Source: an uncultured Clostridia bacterium (GTDB lineage: Bacteria; Bacillota; Clostridia; Oscillospirales; Acutalibacteraceae). From it: a DNA stretch of 64,000 nt. This document shows positions 8,989-17,698 of this stretch, in pieces. The DNA lies in assembly GCA_946186665.1 (NCBI GenBank), contig CAMHOE010000007.1:1-64000 (forward strand), read 5' to 3'. Under the pieces are notes generated by a model. The model saw only the letters and a list, made by a program, of their open reading frames with translations, ran no database searches and was not told the DNA's origin. Each line of letters opens with the position of its first letter. Position 1 is the first letter of the stretch. The translations under genes were made by a program, and so were the position numbers.

Positions 8989-9029
8989 AGTAACCGCTAA
9001 CCTTGTGATAGGCAGGCGGTTACTTTTTT
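8989..9029 (+). terminator. Rho-independent terminator
   Basis: Stem AGTAACCGC (8989-8997) with GCGGTTACT, followed by six T. It closes the NPCBM lipoprotein transcript. Confidence 0.85.
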
Positions 9030-9220
9030 GTATGATAATATTTCAGTAACGGCGTAGCAGGGCAGATATGTAACCTGTATTTATTTTAAGATAAAGTTTA
9101 CATTTAGTCAAAAATGGTATAATATAATTTTAGAAAACAAATTGTATACTCTTACCATAGAGATAATACATTACCGGTTATGATAGTATCTGAAAGCCGG
9201 TGTACAGGAGAATGATAATT

Positions 9221-11320
9221 ATGAAGAGAAGCAATAAAAAATTTATGAGAAGCTTTATTATCGCTTTGTTGTGTACAGCAATAGGCGGTACGATGATGAT
9301 GGCAGGATGTTCCGGCGAGACAGACGGAACCGATGCAAAGATAACGGTATCATCAGACTCCGGCAGCTCGGCAGCGGACAATTCCTCAGGCTCAGCCGCT
9401 GTAACTGAGACTGCGGAACATTCCGTAGAAATATCGGAAGAGGATACAAAAACAGAATACAACGCTGATGAAGCAGTGAGTATAAAACTGAACGGCACAT
9501 CAGCTGAAATATCCGGAAACGGTGCAAAGCTTGACGGCAATACAATAAGCATAACTTCAGGCGGAACGTACGTAATAAGCGGAGAACTGACTGACGGTCA
9601 GATAAGCATCAATGCCGGAAAGGACGATATTGTAAAGCTTGTGCTCAGCGGCGCGTCTATAAGCAGCACAACGACCTCAGGAATTTACGCTGAGCAGTGC
9701 GGCAAGACGATCATTCAGCTTGAAAAGGGTACGGAGAACAGCGTCTCTGACGGAAGTGATTATGTTACAGAAAGCAGCGAAAGCTCAGAGGATACAGAGG
9801 ACAGCAGCGGACCCAATGCCGCAATATATGTAAAGGATGATCTGACCATACTGGGAGAAGGCACCCTTACGGTCAAAGGCAACGCAAAGAACGGCATTAC
9901 AAGCAAGGATATTCTTCGCATTACGGGCGGAACAGTAAATGTAACTGCCGCACATCACGGCATAACCGGAAAGGATGACCTTGCAATAGAGGGCGGCACA
10001 ATAAATGTCAATGCAGAGGGAGACGGTCTGCGCTCCACATATTCCGATACTGACAAGGAAGAAAAGGGTCACATTGTCATTGAAGGCGGCGATATAACGG
10101 TAGTCTCTGGAAATGACGGCATACAGGCAGAAAAGACACTCACCATAAACGGCGGCACCATATCTGTAACGACCGGAGGCGGCGCAGTAACAACGGGCAA
10201 TTCGGGCAATATGGGCGGCTATGGCGGATTTGGGGGAGAAGGAAATTCCACAAGCACTGAGGAAAGCATGAAGGGACTGAAAGCAGGCAGCTCAATAGTT
10301 GTCAACGGTGGAACCATTGACATCGACTCTTATGACGATGCAGTACATTCCAATGGTGCTGCGAAGATATCCTCAGGCACACTGACACTCAGCTCCGGAG
10401 ACGATGGCATCCATGCGGATACCGTTCTGGATATTGCCGGCGGAAATGTTACGGTTTCCAAATCTTATGAAGGTCTTGAAGCTATACAGATAAATATTTC
10501 TGACGGTGTTACAGATATCACGGCAAGCGACGACGGCATCAACGCAGCCGGCGGAAACGATTCAAGCGGCTTCGGCGGAATGGACGGCAATATGGACTTC
10601 GGCGGCAGGATGCAGAGAGGAATGTCCTACAATGAGTCCGGCGCAAATGTTGAGACTCTTGCAGCTTCTACAGGTGCAGAGATAACTCCCACAGCCGCAA
10701 CTGCAACAGATGATATAGCTGTAGAACTGAATATCAGCGGCGGTACACTTTATGTAAACGCAGGCGGTGATGGTCTTGATTCCAACAGTGCGCTTAACAT
10801 CAGCGGCGGAACTATAGTTGTAAACGGACCGGCAACAGGCGGCAACGGAATAATCGACCATGACGGAAATTGTACTGTAACCGGCGGTATGCTTATCGGT
10901 GCAGGTACATCCGATATGCTGGAAATGCCCGGCAGCGGTTCCACTCAAAAGACCATAGCTGTCGTTCTCGGACAAACACAGTCGGCAGGCACACCTGTAT
11001 ATATAACAGACAGCAGCGGAAATGTAGTTGCAGCAATGGAGCCTGAGATAAATTACAGCTGTCTTGTATTCAGCGGTGAAGCCTTAAAGGACGGAGAGAC
11101 CTATACTGTATACACAGGCGGAGCTGTCTCTGGTGACATCGCACACGGCTATTATACCAACGCATCCGTATCAGGCGGCACACAGTTTACCACATTCAGT
11201 GTGTCAGATGCAGTGACATACGTGACGGAAAGCGGCGCATCCTCCACATACAGCGGCGGTATGCAAGGCGGCATGGGAGGTATGCAAGGTGGAATGCGTG
11301 GCGGCAGACAGTTTGGATAA
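9221..11320 (+). CDS. Lipoprotein of the Cthe_2159 beta-helix carbohydrate-binding family (DUF4353)
   Basis: 699 residues. ATG 9221 is preceded by AGGAG (9206-9210); the upstream GTG 9200 lacks a site. The signal peptide ends in the lipobox MAGC. After a Ser/Glu linker the protein is a long right-handed beta-helix with repeated GG-T and D-D-G-I/L turns (KNGITSKD, HHGITGKDD, GDGLRST, NDGIQAEK, DDGIHAD, DDGINAAG). This is the pattern of Clostridium thermocellum Cthe_2159, a calcium-dependent pectin/cellulose-binding protein (established for that protein, inferred here). Beta-strand domains and a Gly/Met-rich tail with GGMQGGM repeats end the protein. It is a single-gene unit. Confidence 0.85.
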   Translation: MKRSNKKFMRSFIIALLCTAIGGTMMMAGCSGETDGTDAKITVSSDSGSSAADNSSGSAAVTETAEHSVEISEEDTKTEYNADEAVSIKLNGTSAEISGNGAKLDGNTISITSGGTYVISGELTDGQISINAGKDDIVKLVLSGASISSTTTSGIYAEQCGKTIIQLEKGTENSVSDGSDYVTESSESSEDTEDSSGPNAAIYVKDDLTILGEGTLTVKGNAKNGITSKDILRITGGTVNVTAAHHGITGKDDLAIEGGTINVNAEGDGLRSTYSDTDKEEKGHIVIEGGDITVVSGNDGIQAEKTLTINGGTISVTTGGGAVTTGNSGNMGGYGGFGGEGNSTSTEESMKGLKAGSSIVVNGGTIDIDSYDDAVHSNGAAKISSGTLTLSSGDDGIHADTVLDIAGGNVTVSKSYEGLEAIQINISDGVTDITASDDGINAAGGNDSSGFGGMDGNMDFGGRMQRGMSYNESGANVETLAASTGAEITPTAATATDDIAVELNISGGTLYVNAGGDGLDSNSALNISGGTIVVNGPATGGNGIIDHDGNCTVTGGMLIGAGTSDMLEMPGSGSTQKTIAVVLGQTQSAGTPVYITDSSGNVVAAMEPEINYSCLVFSGEALKDGETYTVYTGGAVSGDIAHGYYTNASVSGGTQFTTFSVSDAVTYVTESGASSTYSGGMQGGMGGMQGGMRGGRQFG

Positions 11321-11334
11321 TCAATGAATTTAAG

Positions 11335-11415
11335 GCTTAAAACTTAAGAATGAATAATAGTGGTATGATTTCGTACCCCAAGGGCACTTCCTGCCGTCGT
11401 ACAGCGAAAACGGTA
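11335..11415. repeat. Fragment of family A leader
   Basis: The segment TTAAAACTTAAGAATGAATAATAGTGGTATG resembles the leaders at 35676 and 59325. It is followed by the sequence starting TTCGTACCCCAAGGGC that is shared with 7208. No gene is seen in this gap. Confidence 0.55.
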
Positions 11416-11436
11416 ATAGAAAGAGTCTGTATTAAA

Positions 11437-11474
11437 AAACACTTCTGACAAAAATACGTCAGAGGTGTTTTTTT
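11437..11474 (+). terminator. Rho-independent terminator
   Basis: Thirteen-bp stem AAACACTTCTGAC / GTCAGAGGTGTTT with one G-T pair, followed by a run of T. Confidence 0.9.
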
Positions 11475-11549
11475 GCAATATAAAATATTAAACGTTTTCA
11501 GGAAATGGGTATGGAAAATTGATTTTCATGCTTATTTCAATTTTTAATG

Positions 11550-11578
11550 TTGACAATATTATAATTAACATTTAATAT
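11550..11578 (+). promoter_or_regulatory. Probable sigma-A promoter of the serine hydrolase gene
   Basis: TTGACA (11550-11555), 17-nt spacer, TAATAT (11573-11578), in a very AT-rich stretch about 55 nt before the start codon. Confidence 0.6.
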
Positions 11579-11631
11579 TAAAATATAGTATTTATTGTAT
11601 CAGACAGAAAAAACTATAGGGGTGACTAAGT

Positions 11632-13443
11632 ATGAAATCAAAGTCAAGGCAGTATGCTCATGCAGGAATTTACACACGGCTTCTTATATGTATTCTGACG
11701 GTCAGTATGCTGATGTCTGTATTTCCGTTTTTTGTCAGTGGCGCAGAAACTCAGGAAAAGATGCCCTCAGGTATTTCACGCAGTGAGGTAGAGAGCACAA
11801 TAAAAAGCTGCTGGGATGAACATGAAGGTACCGCTGCCGGTATGGCAGTTTCCGTGTTTGATAAGAATGGAATAATTTATACGGATACCTTTGGCTATGC
11901 GGACAAGGAAAAGAATATCCCACTTGAAGAGGACAGTGTTCTTGATTGGGGCAGTGTTACAAAGACGCTTATCTGGGTCAGTGCTATGCAGCTTAAGGAA
12001 CAGGGAAAGCTTGACCTGAACAGGGATATCCGTGATTATCTTCCGGAGGGTTTTCTGACACATCTGAGCTTCGATACCCCTATAACAATGCTGCACCTTA
12101 TGAACCACACAGCCGGATTTGACCAGATACTCTATGAAATGGAAACACCTGATAAGGACGAGATAATCTCACTGGGGGATTATCTGAAAAAGTATCAGCC
12201 AACCCAGTCCTTTGAGCCGGGAACAACAGTGGCATACAGCAACTGGGGAGCAGCTCTTGCAGGATATATTATCGAATGTATCAGCGGAGAGCCGTTTTCA
12301 GATTATGTACATAAGAACATTTTTGAACCGCTCGGTATGAATAATACAGCGCTTAAAGCCGACCTCAGCGATAATCCGCAGGTGGCAGAAAAGCGCAGAG
12401 AGCTTCAGGGCTATACAAGGGAAGGGTACAGTGCAGGGGACTGTTACCGCTACATAATCCTGTATCCGGCAGGAATGTGTACATCTGATATAAACGATTT
12501 TACAACTTATGCAAGAGCGCTTGCGGCCCCTGAAACAAAGCTGTTCAAAAACAAAGAGACTTATCAGGAGATGATCACCACCACTACATATATAGGTGAC
12601 TCGGATATACCGTCAAACTGTCATGGTTTCTGGCGGAGTATGTTCGGTGATAACGTAGCAGGTCACAGCGGCAACACCTCATCATGTACAAGTGAGCTTG
12701 ATTTTGACATCACAACAGGTACAGGAATGGTAGTTATGACCAATCAGATCGGCGAATCACAGTTTTGCAGCGGGATGGTAAAATCAATAATGGGTGAGCC
12801 TTCAGCCGACAGACATGATGGTGTAAACGGAAATATCATTTCACTGCCGGCAATAATGACCGGACCCTTTAAATTTATGTCAGTAGTTTCAGTTGCAGAA
12901 GTAACAGAGGAGATGTTTGCGGAGTCTGATTATGCCTATGTCCGTCAGACAACAGATAAGGTAGACAAGCTGTCCACTGCCGGCATGGATTTTCTTGTAG
13001 TGAGTGACGGAGATATGGCAGCAATGTATATTCCCATTGCTCTGTGGTCAGCGGCATTGATTTTTGCATTAATAGGTCTGGCAGTCAAACTCATAAGGCT
13101 GATAGTCAGAAAAATAAAGAAGAACGACAATATTATTCCTCTTGGTAAGTGGAGTACAGTAAGCAGTCTGCTGATAGTCTTTTCGATACTGCTTCTTTAC
13201 ATTTGTGTGCAGAGCTTTTCGGATACAGCTATGTGGAGCATTGACGCATATCGCATATGGTCTGTATGTTACCTTGTATTGGCATTGGGAGCCGCTGTTG
13301 CCGCTGTTATAGGCTGCATACGTATCTTTAAAGAAAGCATGACTGTAAAGCGCAGGATATATAATTGCGTTGCAGTTCTGATGACAGCAGCTGTGATCTA
13401 CAATATCGTCTACTGGCAGCTGTATGCGTTCTGGCTTGTATAA
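11632..13443 (+). CDS. Membrane-anchored serine hydrolase (class C beta-lactamase / PBP4 fold)
   Basis: 603 residues. ATG 11632 follows AGGGGTGA. An N-terminal membrane or signal segment (residues 16-37) leads into an extracellular beta-lactamase-fold domain with all three family motifs: S108-V-T-K111, Y202-S-N204 and H345-S-G347. The C-terminal part (about 450-600) has four predicted membrane helices, an arrangement seen in many Firmicute serine hydrolases of this class. Such proteins act on D-amino-acid or ester bonds, often in cell-wall or peptide metabolism, but the substrate cannot be read from the sequence. It is a single gene with its own promoter and terminator. Confidence 0.88.
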   Translation: MKSKSRQYAHAGIYTRLLICILTVSMLMSVFPFFVSGAETQEKMPSGISRSEVESTIKSCWDEHEGTAAGMAVSVFDKNGIIYTDTFGYADKEKNIPLEEDSVLDWGSVTKTLIWVSAMQLKEQGKLDLNRDIRDYLPEGFLTHLSFDTPITMLHLMNHTAGFDQILYEMETPDKDEIISLGDYLKKYQPTQSFEPGTTVAYSNWGAALAGYIIECISGEPFSDYVHKNIFEPLGMNNTALKADLSDNPQVAEKRRELQGYTREGYSAGDCYRYIILYPAGMCTSDINDFTTYARALAAPETKLFKNKETYQEMITTTTYIGDSDIPSNCHGFWRSMFGDNVAGHSGNTSSCTSELDFDITTGTGMVVMTNQIGESQFCSGMVKSIMGEPSADRHDGVNGNIISLPAIMTGPFKFMSVVSVAEVTEEMFAESDYAYVRQTTDKVDKLSTAGMDFLVVSDGDMAAMYIPIALWSAALIFALIGLAVKLIRLIVRKIKKNDNIIPLGKWSTVSSLLIVFSILLLYICVQSFSDTAMWSIDAYRIWSVCYLVLALGAAVAAVIGCIRIFKESMTVKRRIYNCVAVLMTAAVIYNIVYWQLYAFWLV

Positions 13444-13449
13444 AAATAA

Positions 13450-13535
13450 AATGTGGAATGTGGAAAGTTGAAAGTGAAATTGCGGTATGTTTTCACACGG
13501 TGAAAACATATAATAGTAAGTGTTGTATTTACTTC
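13450..13535 (+). repeat. Family A leader module (A1 only)
   Basis: AATGTGGAATGTGGAAAG heptamers, then the hairpin GTTTTCACacgGTGAAAAC and AATAGTAAG. It matches the first part of copies A-1 and A-4 but lacks the downstream promoter half. Confidence 0.7.
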
Positions 13536-13553
13536 ACATTGAATATTATAATT

Positions 13554-13597
13554 GAAAGCTGTAGGCGTATAAAATTATGCCTGCGGCTTTCTTTTTT
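13554..13597 (+). terminator. Rho-independent terminator
   Basis: Stem GAAAGCTGTAGGC / GCCTGCGGCTTTC with two mismatches, followed by TTTTTT. It ends the serine hydrolase transcript. Confidence 0.8.
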
Positions 13598-13689
13598 AGG
13601 ATTGCTGAATAAATAGTGACCACACTGACAATATTTCTATCAGATATTTGATGTAGAAAGCAAAGCTGAAAGGGATAAAATTATTTTTT

Positions 13690-13748
13690 TAGGAAGGGGG
13701 TCCGGGGGAGAACCCTTTGTTTTCAAATAAAGGGTTCTCCCCCGGAGA
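13690..13748 (+). repeat. Dispersed hairpin family C, copy C-1
   Basis: AGGAAGGGGGTC precedes a perfect 17-bp inverted repeat, CCGGGGGAGAACCCTTT with AAAGGGTTCTCCCCCGG (13702-13745). The other copies at 29664 and 47230 keep the architecture with different paired bases. There is no T run, so a simple terminator is unlikely. Confidence 0.75.
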
Positions 13749-13800
13749 AACTGACCGGCAGGAATAATACTGAGATAAGCTTTGGTCAGGGGGAGAGATT

Positions 13801-14391
13801 ATGAAGATCTTTATTAAAGCGGTCTGCTGCGGTTTGGTGGTGGCGGCATTGCTGTCAATGACGGGATTTTGCGGTGCCTGCGAAGATATAAGGAATGAGG
13901 TATTCAGACTGCATATCGTGGCAAATTCGGACAGTGAAGAGGATCAGCAGCTGAAGCTTCGTGTTCGGGATGAGGTACTTGAATATACAGAGGGTCTGTT
14001 TCTGGAATGTCAGAGCAGGGATGAAGCAATAGAAAGCGCAAAGGAGAATATAGAAAACATAAGAAGCTATGCAGAGGGAGTCGTCCGGAAGTATGGCTAT
14101 TCATACAGTGTTGATGCAAAAGTTGTGGATATGTGCTTTGACACAAGAGTATATGATGACGTTACACTTCCTGCGGGCAGATACGATGCACTTCGCATTG
14201 TTATCGGCGAAGGAAAGGGTCACAATTGGTGGTGTGTGCTTTATCCTGCTATGTGTATTTCAGCTTCTAAAGGAGATGAACTGTCCACTCTGGTGAATGA
14301 TGGCGAGGAAGATATTATAAACGAAAGTGATAAATATACTGTAAAGCTTAAGGTAGTGGAATGGTTTGAGTATATCTGTTCCATTTTTTGA
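13801..14391 (+). CDS. spoIIR: Stage II sporulation protein R
   Basis: 196 residues, with ATG 13801 after GGGGGAGA. It has an N-terminal signal or membrane segment, then the conserved blocks FRLHIVANSDSEEDQQLKLRVRD and LPAGRYDALRIVIG followed by HNWWCVLYP. SpoIIR is made in the forespore and secreted to trigger SpoIIGA-dependent processing of pro-sigma-E in the mother cell (established in Bacillus subtilis). No other sporulation gene lies beside it; a sigH-like gene is at 37580. A family C hairpin lies just upstream and the next gene is convergent. Confidence 0.92.
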   Translation: MKIFIKAVCCGLVVAALLSMTGFCGACEDIRNEVFRLHIVANSDSEEDQQLKLRVRDEVLEYTEGLFLECQSRDEAIESAKENIENIRSYAEGVVRKYGYSYSVDAKVVDMCFDTRVYDDVTLPAGRYDALRIVIGEGKGHNWWCVLYPAMCISASKGDELSTLVNDGEEDIINESDKYTVKLKVVEWFEYICSIF

Positions 14392-14520
14392 ACAAAAAAG
14401 TGGAAGCCTTAAAAACCTGCAAAAAATAACAGCCGGACTACGAGCAATCCGACTGACTGGGATACAAAAATATACCTGCATTATTTATTTTTAAGTTTTA
14501 AGTCTTAAGTATTCATTAAT

Positions 14521-14564
14521 AAAAAAGCTTTCCCCCACAGTCCGCAAGGGAGTGTGGGGGAAAA
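14521..14564 (-). terminator. Terminator of the vWA/metzincin gene
   Basis: Stem TTTCCCCCACA (14529-14539) with TGTGGGGGAAA (14553-14563). On the minus strand it is followed by GCTTTTTT. It separates convergent spoIIR and the minus-strand gene. Confidence 0.85.
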
Positions 14565-14591
14565 TCATTCGGGAATTATTGCTGTTTCAAA

Positions 14592-17294
14592 TCAGTTCTT
14601 TTTCTTTTTCTTCTCAACGAATGCAAAGCAGAGAACTGTTGATGCAGAAACAAGTATGATCATAAATGTAACTGCGTAGTCGCTGGAATCAGCAGTAGCA
14701 ATTGTTGTAGAATCCTGTACTATTGTTGAAGTAACTGTGCTTGTTGTAGTAGTTGTTGTTACTGTAGAAACTACCTCTACTGTGCTTGTAGGTGTCTCAG
14801 GAACGCTTACAGGATCAATTACTGTTGTGCTTTCCGGAGCACTCGGCTCGGGAGCAGCAAGTGTCTTGATGATATAAACGATAACTTCGCCGTTAGAGTC
14901 TGTTGCTGTAACATAAGCTTCGCCAACAGCCTTAGCCGTAATAACGTTTCCGTCAACGCTTACGATAGACTCATCACTGCTTGTCCATGTAACGACCTTA
15001 TCAGATGTAAGCTCTGTTGTCTGACCTACAGTGATCTCTATTGTGTCAGGACCGCCGACTACAACTGTAGATGTCTTGCTGATAGTTTTGCCGCTTGCAA
15101 GTGTAAGAACGTAATCAATGCCGTATACACCTGTTGCAACCTTTGAAGCGTCAACCTTGATCGGAACTTCCTTTGTAGAAAGGCTGCTTGAGGAAGCGTC
15201 TACAGAGAGCTTCTGAGAGAAGTCAACACCAAGAGCGTCTGATTTAGCGGAAAGTGTAACTGTTGTAGGCTCAGAATAGAGGTTCTCAACAGTTGCGTAA
15301 ACATTCTGTGCTGCTGCACTCTGATAAAGACTTGTGATTTCGTTTACCTTAAGTGCACAGTCACCCTTATAACCAAGAGCACCAACTGCAAGAGCAACAT
15401 CAAGTGTAAGCTCGTTTACAGGAGCGTCCTCGTTATAGGTAACAAGTGAAGTAACTGCTACGGGGTTGAATACTGATTCGCCGTTGCCGCCGATAAGACC
15501 GCCGGTGAATTTAATGTTCTTCCACTCGTTGAGAGTTTCTGTATGGAATGATATTCCGGGATAAACCTTATCTTCGGGGTTGATCTCAAATGTAACGCTT
15601 TCAGAGATCTCGCCGTCACCGTTGAAGTCGATCGGCTTCTGTGATACGGAAACAAGCTCATCTGATGTCTTCGGCAGATTGATGAAATAGCCGAAGGAAG
15701 CAGCAGCGTCATAAGGATCGATACCAAGAGCTTCATCGATATTGTCTTCGTCTATAGAAGGAAGATCAAAAGGCTGATAGTTGAGAACTGTGTTGCCTTC
15801 TGCATCCTTAAAGCCCTTCATCTGATAGCTGTAGTTCATTACGCTGATGTGGTTGGGCTTGTAGGTTTCATCCGAATGAGTGATCTTTCCGTACTCATCC
15901 TTGTAAAGACCGCCGTGTGAAAGGCCGAGTGTATGACCAAGCTCGTGCATGAAGGTACCTGCCTGAGGTATCTCTGCATCTGATGTCATACCTGTAGCAA
16001 CGATGAAGAACTGACCGGGAGCATATTCAGCGATACCGGTGCTTGTATAGTTATCTGAACCTGCTCTATGGAACTGATCAACGAGGAGACAATACTTGAA
16101 GAGAGACCATCTTGATCTTGTGAAGTTGTCCATTGCGGTGTCATTCCAGTGGCTGTAGCCCTCACCAAGCTCAAATACATCTTCGTATGCAACTGCGTTA
16201 GCGCCTGAAAGGTCGCCCCAGGTTGCGCCTGTCTCATAATTCATGATAGAATCCGGACCTGCATCGATGTGGAGGTTTATAGGACCGGTTATATCCTCAG
16301 CAGACTTGAATGCTTTATATACATCCGCATATGCTTCTGAAGAGATCTTATAGTCTCTGCCGGCAGTAGATCTTTCAAGACCTGCTATTGAAGTTGTTAC
16401 GCCGGACTCCTGCATATAGTCGACCTCGATGAATATATCGGGAACATTGGGGTCTGCGCCCATTGCAGGAAGGTCTACGAACTCGTCGCCGATAGTAACA
16501 CCGTTGAGCTCCCATTCATCAGGGATACCGTCGGCGTCAGAGTCGGTCACTCTGTCAACTACCCACGTAGCAACGTCCTCCATTACTTCGCCGTAGTCAT
16601 CACTGTTGATATCAATAAACTCACCGCCGGTAAGTGTATAGAGATCCTCATAACCATCCTGATATCTCGGCTGGCCTACTACAGTAGTTCTGATGTTGTA
16701 CTCTCTGCAAAGAGCCTCCATAGCGTCCATTGTGGGGATAAGCTCTTCATATCCCTCGACATTTTCCTTGTAGTCAGCATCTGTCAGCAGGAACATAAAG
16801 TTCTTGTTGTCGGTGTCCTTCCACTCTTCCTCTGTCTTAAGATTTTTCAGAGCCTTGTCGATAGCTTCTGTCGGAGTCTCAGGGCCGTCACCGCCGCCGT
16901 CTACTTCGATAGCTTCAAACACTTCAACTACCTTGTCGATATCACTTGTCCAGTAGCTGCCGTCGAAATCATGGATAACAGTAGAGTCCTCACCGTCAAA
17001 GGTAACATCTCTGAAGTCGAGTACAGCCATACGAAGGTCAATGCCCTTCTCGCCAAGTGACTTTACGAACTCTGTCAGATTGGCTTTTACATTTGTGATA
17101 TAGCTTCCCATAGAGCCTGTGGAGTCGATAACGAATACGAAATCCGCGCTCTTGTAGCCAAGCTCTGTTACTTCTTCGTCCGGTACGGTGATCGGGTCAG
17201 CCGATACTGTAACGAAGGATGCGGTTGCGCTGGAAACCAACAATGCAGCCATCAGCACTGCGATGCCCTTGCGCAGCTTCAATGGTTTCTTCAT
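14592..17294 (-). CDS. Surface protein joining a vWA domain to a metzincin-type zinc protease
   Basis: 900 residues from ATG 17294, chosen because GGAGA lies 8 nt upstream and the protein then opens with a clean signal peptide (MKKPLKLRKG plus hydrophobic core). Order of parts: vWA domain about 45-250 with MIDAS start D57-S-T-G-S61; a calcium-type DSDADGIPDEW (251-261); a metzincin catalytic site HELGHTLGLSH (450-460) with Met-turn SVMNY (M486); an EF-hand-like DFNGDGE (556-562); beta-rich domains; a Big_2-like Ig domain about 750-808; a Ser/Thr/Val linker; and a C-terminal membrane helix with a lysine tail. It should sit outside the cell, tethered by its C-terminus. Substrate unknown. This domain pairing is unusual. 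Confidence 0.87.
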   Translation of the reverse strand: MKKPLKLRKGIAVLMAALLVSSATASFVTVSADPITVPDEEVTELGYKSADFVFVIDSTGSMGSYITNVKANLTEFVKSLGEKGIDLRMAVLDFRDVTFDGEDSTVIHDFDGSYWTSDIDKVVEVFEAIEVDGGGDGPETPTEAIDKALKNLKTEEEWKDTDNKNFMFLLTDADYKENVEGYEELIPTMDAMEALCREYNIRTTVVGQPRYQDGYEDLYTLTGGEFIDINSDDYGEVMEDVATWVVDRVTDSDADGIPDEWELNGVTIGDEFVDLPAMGADPNVPDIFIEVDYMQESGVTTSIAGLERSTAGRDYKISSEAYADVYKAFKSAEDITGPINLHIDAGPDSIMNYETGATWGDLSGANAVAYEDVFELGEGYSHWNDTAMDNFTRSRWSLFKYCLLVDQFHRAGSDNYTSTGIAEYAPGQFFIVATGMTSDAEIPQAGTFMHELGHTLGLSHGGLYKDEYGKITHSDETYKPNHISVMNYSYQMKGFKDAEGNTVLNYQPFDLPSIDEDNIDEALGIDPYDAAASFGYFINLPKTSDELVSVSQKPIDFNGDGEISESVTFEINPEDKVYPGISFHTETLNEWKNIKFTGGLIGGNGESVFNPVAVTSLVTYNEDAPVNELTLDVALAVGALGYKGDCALKVNEITSLYQSAAAQNVYATVENLYSEPTTVTLSAKSDALGVDFSQKLSVDASSSSLSTKEVPIKVDASKVATGVYGIDYVLTLASGKTISKTSTVVVGGPDTIEITVGQTTELTSDKVVTWTSSDESIVSVDGNVITAKAVGEAYVTATDSNGEVIVYIIKTLAAPEPSAPESTTVIDPVSVPETPTSTVEVVSTVTTTTTTSTVTSTIVQDSTTIATADSSDYAVTFMIILVSASTVLCFAFVEKKKKKN

Positions 17295-17576
17295 AACTTT
17301 CATCTCCATTAAATTTTTTAGATATACACTGTAGAATTTTACATACACTGCCTCCTCAGTGTTAAAATGTAAAATCACGGAGCCGTATGCATAAAGCTTA
17401 CAACTCACAATAATCTACGGGTACAAGTACATTTTACCATTTTATAATTTTTTTTACAACTATTATTTCAAATAAAAAAGCATATTACTAATTGTATAAA
17501 CTATACAATTTATACGTATATTTTATGACTCCTTAAATAAATTACATATAATAAAGGAAATCTGCAAATTATGAAA
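17295..17576. other. AT-rich leader of the vWA gene
   Basis: No gene is supported here. An open frame continues upstream of ATG 17294 to 17408 but has no ribosome site. On the minus strand, CACTG-AGGAGG-CAGTG (about 17352-17367) forms a small hairpin with GGAGG in its loop. I found no confident promoter. Confidence 0.4.
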
Positions 17577-17613
17577 ATGCCATTACGCCTGAAAGTATCA
17601 AACGTAATGGCAT
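17577..17613 (-). terminator. Terminator of the TPM-domain gene
   Basis: Perfect 11-bp stem ATGCCATTACG / CGTAATGGCAT; on the minus strand it is followed by TTTTC. Confidence 0.75.
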
Positions 17614-17621
17614 TATAAATG

Positions 17622-17693
17622 ATATGAGCAGGCTTAAAGCCCGGAATTCACATTCCGGACGTGTGTTTAAAACGTCCTTGTGATTGCTCATAT
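17622..17693 (-). ncRNA. Possible structured 3' UTR element
   Basis: An outer stem ATATGAGCA (17622-17630) with TGCTCATAT (17685-17693) encloses CCGGAAT-tcac-ATTCCGG and GGACGT / ACGTCC hairpins. It lies between the TPM gene stop and its terminator, so it would be part of that mRNA. Its function is unknown and there is only one copy. Confidence 0.4.
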
Positions 17694-17698
17694 TTTGC

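Noticed and set aside
8917..9000. A 28-codon frame with KAWYDIIKQAY
   Set aside because: No ribosome site, and it ends inside the terminator stem; more likely a remnant or chance than a gene.
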